From an uncultured Microcoleaceae cyanobacterium (GTDB lineage: Bacteria > Cyanobacteriota > Cyanobacteriia > Cyanobacteriales > Microcoleaceae), in the NCBI GenBank assembly GCA_938083405.1, contig CALKCV010000161.1, positions 1 to 8,759 on the forward strand: a stretch of 8,759 bases of DNA, read 5' to 3'. The notes below the pieces were generated by a model, which saw only the letters and a list, made by a program, of their open reading frames with translations, was not told the origin of the DNA and did not search any database. Both the position numbers and the translations under genes were made by a program. Below, piece after piece: positions 5,469 through 8,759 of this stretch (position 1 is the first letter of the stretch; the number at the start of each line of letters is the position of its first letter).

Positions 5469-6371
5469 CTAAAAAGAGGTTTGTAATGCAGGTAAAAGCA
5501 AGGTCACGAAATAATAAACCAGAGGCGCTGTAAACACATAACTATCAGTCCGATCCAAGATGCCGCCGTGGCCGGGTATTAATTGCCCGGAATCTTTCAC
5601 CCCTGCATCTCGCTTCATCATAGATTCTGTTAAGTCGCCTAACAGACTCGAAACCCCGATCGACATACCTAAAACAGCACCAGTCCAGGGCCAATAGGGC
5701 CAATTAAAAAACCAAGAACCGCCGATTGCTACGGCCATGCTAGCGGAAACTCCAAATACGGCACCTTCTACGGTCTTCTTGGGACTAATTTGGGAGAGGC
5801 TGATGCGACCAAAAAATTTACCGAAAAAATACGCACCGATATCGGCTGCCCAGATACAAACAAAACCTAATAATGTCACTTTCAAGCCCATGGATAGGGT
5901 AGAGAAGTTTATCCAAAAGTCTTGAGGGTAACTGTCGATGAATGGTATTTTACTAGCAAATATTTTTTGATAATCATAAGGTTGGGGATCGAGACTCACT
6001 CGCAGTCTTACCCAATAACTCGGCAGATAACCTCCATAAAATAGACCCAATATCGATGAGGCGATATCGGCGATGGTGGCTAATTTTGGTTGAAATAGCA
6101 GGTAGAAACAAATTAAGGTTCCTGCTAGAGGAAACAAGGCATCTACTGAATTCGGGGCGAGTACTGCTGCGATTAATAGGACTTGACTAACGACCAATGT
6201 GGTTTTCCCTGCAGGGGCTATGCCTTTAGCCCGCGCTAGTTGAAAATATTCCAATTGGCCGAGATAGACAATAATACATAAGCCGACCGTAAAGTACCAT
6301 CCTCCTAAAAATATCATTGATAAAGCGAGGGCGATCGCTACAATTCCACTGAGAATACGGGACCAGGGCAT
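5469..6371 (-). CDS. cdsA: Phosphatidate cytidylyltransferase (CDP-diglyceride synthase)
   Basis: This integral membrane enzyme makes CDP-diacylglycerol from CTP and phosphatidate, the branch point to phosphatidylglycerol, the only major phospholipid of cyanobacteria and one needed for photosystems. The 300 residues are mostly hydrophobic with several membrane segments from about residue 5 onward. The family signature runs from S250 to D276, with K253, R254, K259, D260, the PGHGG at 266-270, D273, R274 and D276 all present. The upstream conserved block CIWAADIGAYFFGKFFGR (172-189) followed by SPKKTVEG (196-203) also fits. The start MPWSRILSGIVAIALAL fits cyanobacterial homologues as I remember them, although no Shine-Dalgarno sequence precedes it. 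cbiT lies 297 bp upstream on the same strand. I recall the same pair as neighbours in Synechocystis (slr1368, slr1369), from memory and unchecked. Confidence 0.96.
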   Translation of the reverse strand: MPWSRILSGIVAIALALSMIFLGGWYFTVGLCIIVYLGQLEYFQLARAKGIAPAGKTTLVVSQVLLIAAVLAPNSVDALFPLAGTLICFYLLFQPKLATIADIASSILGLFYGGYLPSYWVRLRVSLDPQPYDYQKIFASKIPFIDSYPQDFWINFSTLSMGLKVTLLGFVCIWAADIGAYFFGKFFGRISLSQISPKKTVEGAVFGVSASMAVAIGGSWFFNWPYWPWTGAVLGMSIGVSSLLGDLTESMMKRDAGVKDSGQLIPGHGGILDRTDSYVFTAPLVYYFVTLLLPALQTSF

Positions 6372-6668
6372 AATAGTTTTTTTATTAAATTAAGCTTGCT
6401 TAAAGCATCTATTTTATCTCTACTTTACCAAAAAATAACTGGCAGATAACTCTTTCTTAAGGTTGAGGCAGTCTGTTTTTTGTTATTTGTTGCTTTTTGA
6501 GGTTATCTCAAAGGTCAAGTCCCAGAAAATAAGGTTAAGAAAAAGTTGAAATTGCTACAGTTTTATTTCGAGCAAATCAAAAATACAATTTCAAGGAGCG
6601 ATCGCTTTTTTTAAGCGTCCCTAAGTATTACTTTTAGTATGAATTAGGCTCGGATAGGGCAGCCCGAA
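6372..6668. other. 297-bp gap between cbiT and cdsA, regulatory only
   Basis: No gene is visible. Small elements are a TTAAGC-TT-GCTTAA palindrome (6390-6403), a TAAAAT -10-like hexamer for cdsA (6411-6416, minus), a TTTGAG/CTCAAA hairpin (6496-6512), a HIP1 palindrome followed by seven T (6597-6612), and an imperfect hairpin over the cbiT stop (6644-6672). The size suggests that cdsA has its own promoter. Confidence 0.5.
6411..6416 (-). promoter_or_regulatory. -10-like hexamer TAAAAT upstream of cdsA
   Basis: On the minus strand this reads GAGATAAAAT, one mismatch from TATAAT, about 40 bp before the cdsA start. No -35 is recognisable. The same 10-mer precedes cbiT at 7290-7299. Confidence 0.25.
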
Positions 6669-6672
6669 CTAA
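6644..6672 (-). other. Imperfect hairpin overlapping the cbiT stop
   Basis: TTAG and TCGG (6644-6653) pair with CCGA and CTAA (6664-6672), interrupted by a GC/A internal loop. It is placed like a transcript-end structure for cbiT but has no T-run on the minus strand. Confidence 0.25.
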
Positions 6673-7271
6673 TCGAGTTTTTCCCCACTGAGAATAAAAA
6701 TAGGATTAATCGCAGCGAAAGTTTGATGCAAACCTCGGGTTTCCAGACGGTTAACGGCAGACTGGACTACTTCTACATTTCTAACTTGTAATTCCGCAAA
6801 GCCTTCGGAGATAGCATAAAGACTTTCCAAATTAGCGGCAGTAGCGACGACCCGGCCCGTAGGCAATAATCTCTGCCAGACTTCGTTTAATATCAGCTTA
6901 ATCTGGCGGCCTCCTTCAATACAAACTCGATGGGGCCGATCGCTCAAATTCTCCAGACATTCGGGGGCACTACCTTCTATTACTTCTACGTTGTCCAAAC
7001 CAAAGCGATCGCAATTCTTTTTAATCAAATTGGCCACTTCTTCATCCCGTTCTATAGCAAAAATCCGGCCTTGGGGACAAAGCAAACCGGTTTCGATGGG
7101 AATAGTTCCAGTTCCGGCCCCAATATCCCACACTATAGAATCTGGCTGAAGTCTTAAATAGGAGATTAAAAGCAAACGTACTTCCCGCTTGCTCATGGGA
7201 ATGCCGGGGAGGCGATCGAACAATTCATCTGGAATACCGGGGCTGGTGTAAGGCCAAAGTGGGGAAGGCAT
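6669..7271 (-). CDS. cbiT: Cobalt-precorrin/precorrin C15-methyltransferase (decarboxylating), CbiT-type
   Basis: This 200-residue cytoplasmic enzyme of corrin-ring synthesis matches CbiT, which methylates C15 of (cobalt-)precorrin-6/7 using S-adenosylmethionine and removes the C12 acetate carboxyl. The N-terminal block GIPDELFDRLPGIPMSKREVR (12-32) is typical of the family. The Rossmann motif I is VWDIGAGTGTIPIE (47-60), the acidic loop FAIERDEE (71-78), and EGSAPECL (99-106) follows. Length is normal for stand-alone CbiT; in other bacteria it is fused to CbiE as CobL, and no CbiE domain is present here. The alternative, a protein methyltransferase, is unlikely given the N-terminal block. 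No Shine-Dalgarno sequence precedes the ATG at 7271, but the conserved N-terminus supports it. It lies between the decarboxylase and cdsA, all on the minus strand. Confidence 0.93.
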   Translation of the reverse strand: MPSPLWPYTSPGIPDELFDRLPGIPMSKREVRLLLISYLRLQPDSIVWDIGAGTGTIPIETGLLCPQGRIFAIERDEEVANLIKKNCDRFGLDNVEVIEGSAPECLENLSDRPHRVCIEGGRQIKLILNEVWQRLLPTGRVVATAANLESLYAISEGFAELQVRNVEVVQSAVNRLETRGLHQTFAAINPIFILSGEKLD

Positions 7272-7289
7272 AAAGGTTTTAGATTTAAG

Positions 7290-7295
7290 ATTTTA
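7290..7295 (-). promoter_or_regulatory. -10-like hexamer TAAAAT upstream of cbiT
   Basis: On the minus strand this is GAGATAAAAT, about 19 bp before the cbiT ATG, directly beside the 29-bp repeat. No good -35 is present, and the implied leader is very short. Confidence 0.22.
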
Positions 7296-7324
7296 TCTCG
7301 TAGAACGCGGCTACTGCCTGTTAT
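7296..7324 (+). repeat. 29-bp dispersed repeat, intergenic copy
   Basis: The segment begins TCTCGTAGAACGCGGCTA and ends GCCTGTTAT. It matches the reverse complement of 7741-7769 in 28 of 29 bases. The bases after it (CTGTATTTTGCCTGTT) contain decayed TGCCTGT-type heptamers, so it may be the edge of a larger repeat. Confidence 0.85.
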
Positions 7325-7359
7325 CTGTATTTTGCCTGTTCTAAGTAGTCGGGGCCGGC

Positions 7360-7381
7360 GGAATTTTTGTTCAAAAATTCC
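7360..7381. other. Perfect 10-bp hairpin between the decarboxylase and cbiT
   Basis: GGAATTTTTG (7360-7369) and CAAAAATTCC (7372-7381) are exact complements with a 2-nt gap. It lies downstream of the minus-strand decarboxylase. The T-rich tract is inside the stem and not after it, so it is only doubtfully an intrinsic terminator. Confidence 0.5.
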
Positions 7382-7436
7382 CCATGGACGACGCAATGAT
7401 TAACGATCGAGAGCTACAAGTCACGAAACGTCCGAC

Positions 7437-7476
7437 AATTATTAATTATTAATTATTAATTATTAATTATTAATTA
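7437..7476. repeat. AT heptamer array (AATTATT, 5.7 copies) at the decarboxylase stop
   Basis: Exact AATTATT units start at 7437, 7444, 7451, 7458 and 7465, with a partial AATTA to 7476. The TAA stop (7470-7472) of the minus-strand decarboxylase and its last Asn codon are part of the array. The unit closes all six frames. Confidence 0.9.
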
Positions 7477-8759
7477 CTTAGAACTTTCAAAGTTTGAAGA
7501 GTAGGGTCGCTACATCCAGTTATTATCCCACCCCCAGCCAGAAGTTGTTGTAAAAACTCAACCGTACCGCTGGCGATCGCCTCCCCGGGCATCAAAACTG
7601 GAATTCCCGGCGGATAAGGACAGATCGACTCTCCACTAATACGACCGGCACATTCGGAAACTGGCAAGGTTTCTCGATCGGCAAAAAAAGCCTTCCGGGG
7701 AGAAACGGTGGGAGTAACAATAGAAGAGGAAGGGGGCCGGATAACAGGCAATAGCCGCGTTCTACGAGAAAAATTAGAAGTAGAAAAATCTGCTTTGGCA
7801 GCCAAAGTCTCTAAAGCCTCAACCAGGCGATCGATATCCGCCGCCGTATTCCCCAAACTAATAATAAAAGTCAAACACTTTAACCCCGGCAACTCGCAAG
7901 TCACCCCCAATTTATGATGGAGAATATCGTCAGCTTCATAACCGGTCAAACCCAGCGAGGAAACTTTCACAGTTAATCTGGTTCGATCCAACTCTTGCAA
8001 ACCTCCCGCCAATTCCAAAACCGACAAACCAGGAATCTGACTAATTCTCTTTCTGGCATCTTCAGCTAACTGCAAAGTTCGACTCATCAAAGCCAACCCA
8101 TCCAAAGCCATTTGTTGGCGGGCGGCATCCAGAGAAGCCAAAAGCAAATAACTCGGACTGGAAGACTGTAGCAGCGACAAAGCTTGGTTTAGCCGGTCGG
8201 CATCGAGGCGATCGCCCCTAATATGCAGCATGGAAGCCTGAGTCATGGCCCCCAAAACCTTATGAATAGACTGCACCGCTAAATCTGAACCCGCCGCCAG
8301 GGCCGGAGTCGGCAAGTCCGGGTGAAAAGCAAAATGCGCCCCGTGAGCTTCATCCACCAGCAAAGGAATATCGCGGCCATGAGCTATTTCTGCCATGGCA
8401 GCCAGATCCGAACAAACACCTTCATAAGTCGGAGAAACGAGCATCGCCGCCTTAGCATCGGGATATTTTTCTAAAGCCGCCGATAAAGAAGAGGGAGTAA
8501 CGCGGCAAGTCAGATCCCAGGGGGAGTCGTATTCGGGATGAAGAAAAATTGGCACGGCCCCAGAAAGGATAAGTCCCGAGATCGCCGACTTATGAACGTT
8601 GCGGGGGAGGATAATTTTATCGGCGCTGCCGCAGGTAGCCAAAATAGCCGCCGCGACTCCCGCAGTGGAACCATTTACCAGAAACCAAGTTTTAGTTGCT
8701 CCAAAAGCTGCCGCCGCCAGTTGTTGCGCTTCGAGGATCGGACCTTCTGGGGCGAAGAG
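7470..8759 (-). CDS. Orn/Lys/Arg decarboxylase family protein (PLP-dependent), 5' end beyond the window
   Basis: The minus-strand frame is open to the window edge and gives 429 residues. An apparent start at 8642 (a TTG) is internal, because the family block GATKTWFLVNGSTAG (visible residues 20-34) lies upstream of it. Short-form cyanobacterial members are about 480-500 residues, so roughly 60 are missing. The fold-type I PLP site is intact: LLVDEAHGAH with D136 and H139, and the Schiff-base lysine K167 in SIHK (164-167). The C-terminal domain has CPYPPGIPVLMPGE (380-393). These enzymes decarboxylate arginine, ornithine or lysine to make polyamine precursors; the substrate cannot be told from this sequence. 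Residues 331-340 (SRRTRLLPVI), in the linker before SPRKAFF, are encoded by a dispersed 29-bp repeat. The stop lies in an AT heptamer array. cbiT follows after 198 bp. Confidence 0.93.
   Translation of the reverse strand, partial: LFAPEGPILEAQQLAAAAFGATKTWFLVNGSTAGVAAAILATCGSADKIILPRNVHKSAISGLILSGAVPIFLHPEYDSPWDLTCRVTPSSLSAALEKYPDAKAAMLVSPTYEGVCSDLAAMAEIAHGRDIPLLVDEAHGAHFAFHPDLPTPALAAGSDLAVQSIHKVLGAMTQASMLHIRGDRLDADRLNQALSLLQSSSPSYLLLASLDAARQQMALDGLALMSRTLQLAEDARKRISQIPGLSVLELAGGLQELDRTRLTVKVSSLGLTGYEADDILHHKLGVTCELPGLKCLTFIISLGNTAADIDRLVEALETLAAKADFSTSNFSRRTRLLPVIRPPSSSIVTPTVSPRKAFFADRETLPVSECAGRISGESICPYPPGIPVLMPGEAIASGTVEFLQQLLAGGGIITGCSDPTLQTLKVLSN
7741..7769 (-). repeat. 29-bp dispersed repeat, copy inside the decarboxylase reading frame
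   Basis: This is the inverted partner of 7296-7324 (28/29 identity). Read in the minus-strand gene it encodes SRRTRLLPVI without breaking the frame, in a low-complexity linker (about visible residues 323-353) between the catalytic and C-terminal domains. Confidence 0.85.

Larger units (their letters stand above)
1315..8215. repeat. Nine scattered HIP1 octamers (GCGATCGC)
   Basis: Copies begin at 1315, 2276, 4372, 4770, 6331, 6598, 7005, 7573 and 8208, about one per kb, far above chance for an octamer. This over-representation is a known signature of many cyanobacterial genomes and supports the assignment of the host. Confidence 0.9.

Noticed and set aside
6597..6612. AGCGATCGCT followed by seven T as an intrinsic terminator
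   Set aside because: It would act on the plus strand, where no gene ends nearby, and the palindrome is a HIP1 site, common in this genome for other reasons.
7470..8642. A complete decarboxylase starting at 8642
   Set aside because: That codon is TTG and the conserved block with GSTAG lies upstream in the same frame, so the true start is outside the window.

Overview
The window looks like an ordinary chromosomal segment of a cyanobacterium, probably a filamentous or otherwise repeat-rich one. Three things in the sequence point that way. I located nine HIP1 octamers (GCGATCGC) in under 9 kb. There are several short tandem heptanucleotide repeats of the cyanobacterial STRR kind. The gene set (cbiT beside cdsA, a DUF2993 protein, a RodZ-like HTH membrane protein, a short-form Orn/Lys/Arg decarboxylase) is familiar from cyanobacteria. 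No species can be named from this alone.

Layout, left to right. (1) The 3' end of a bestrophin-family channel gene (+), cut by the left edge. (2) malQ, 4-alpha-glucanotransferase (+), behind a structured leader. (3) A convergent gap with a heptamer array and a foldback repeat of about 125 bp. (4) A RodZ-like HTH/DUF4115 membrane protein (-), with an RsuA/RluB-type pseudouridine synthase (-) upstream of it; the gap between them carries two AT heptamer arrays that form an 18-bp inverted repeat. (5) A divergent 298-bp gap with two palindromes, then a DUF2993 protein (+). (6) A minus-strand series: decarboxylase (5' end beyond the right edge), then cbiT, then cdsA, separated by about 200 and 300 bp.

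The genes do not form one pathway. They cover glycogen/maltodextrin turnover (malQ), envelope organisation and lipid synthesis (RodZ-like, cdsA, perhaps the DUF2993 protein), rRNA modification, cobalamin synthesis (cbiT), amino-acid/polyamine metabolism (decarboxylase) and anion transport (bestrophin). I see no defence system, mobile-element enzyme, CRISPR array, rRNA or tRNA, and no convincing new multigene system.

The unusual content lies in the repeats and palindromes. Heptamer arrays begin at or contain the stop codons of three genes. A 29-bp sequence present in an intergenic region recurs inverted (28/29 identical) inside the decarboxylase reading frame, where it is translated. A perfect 20-bp palindrome lies just downstream of an extended -10-like element ahead of the DUF2993 gene.
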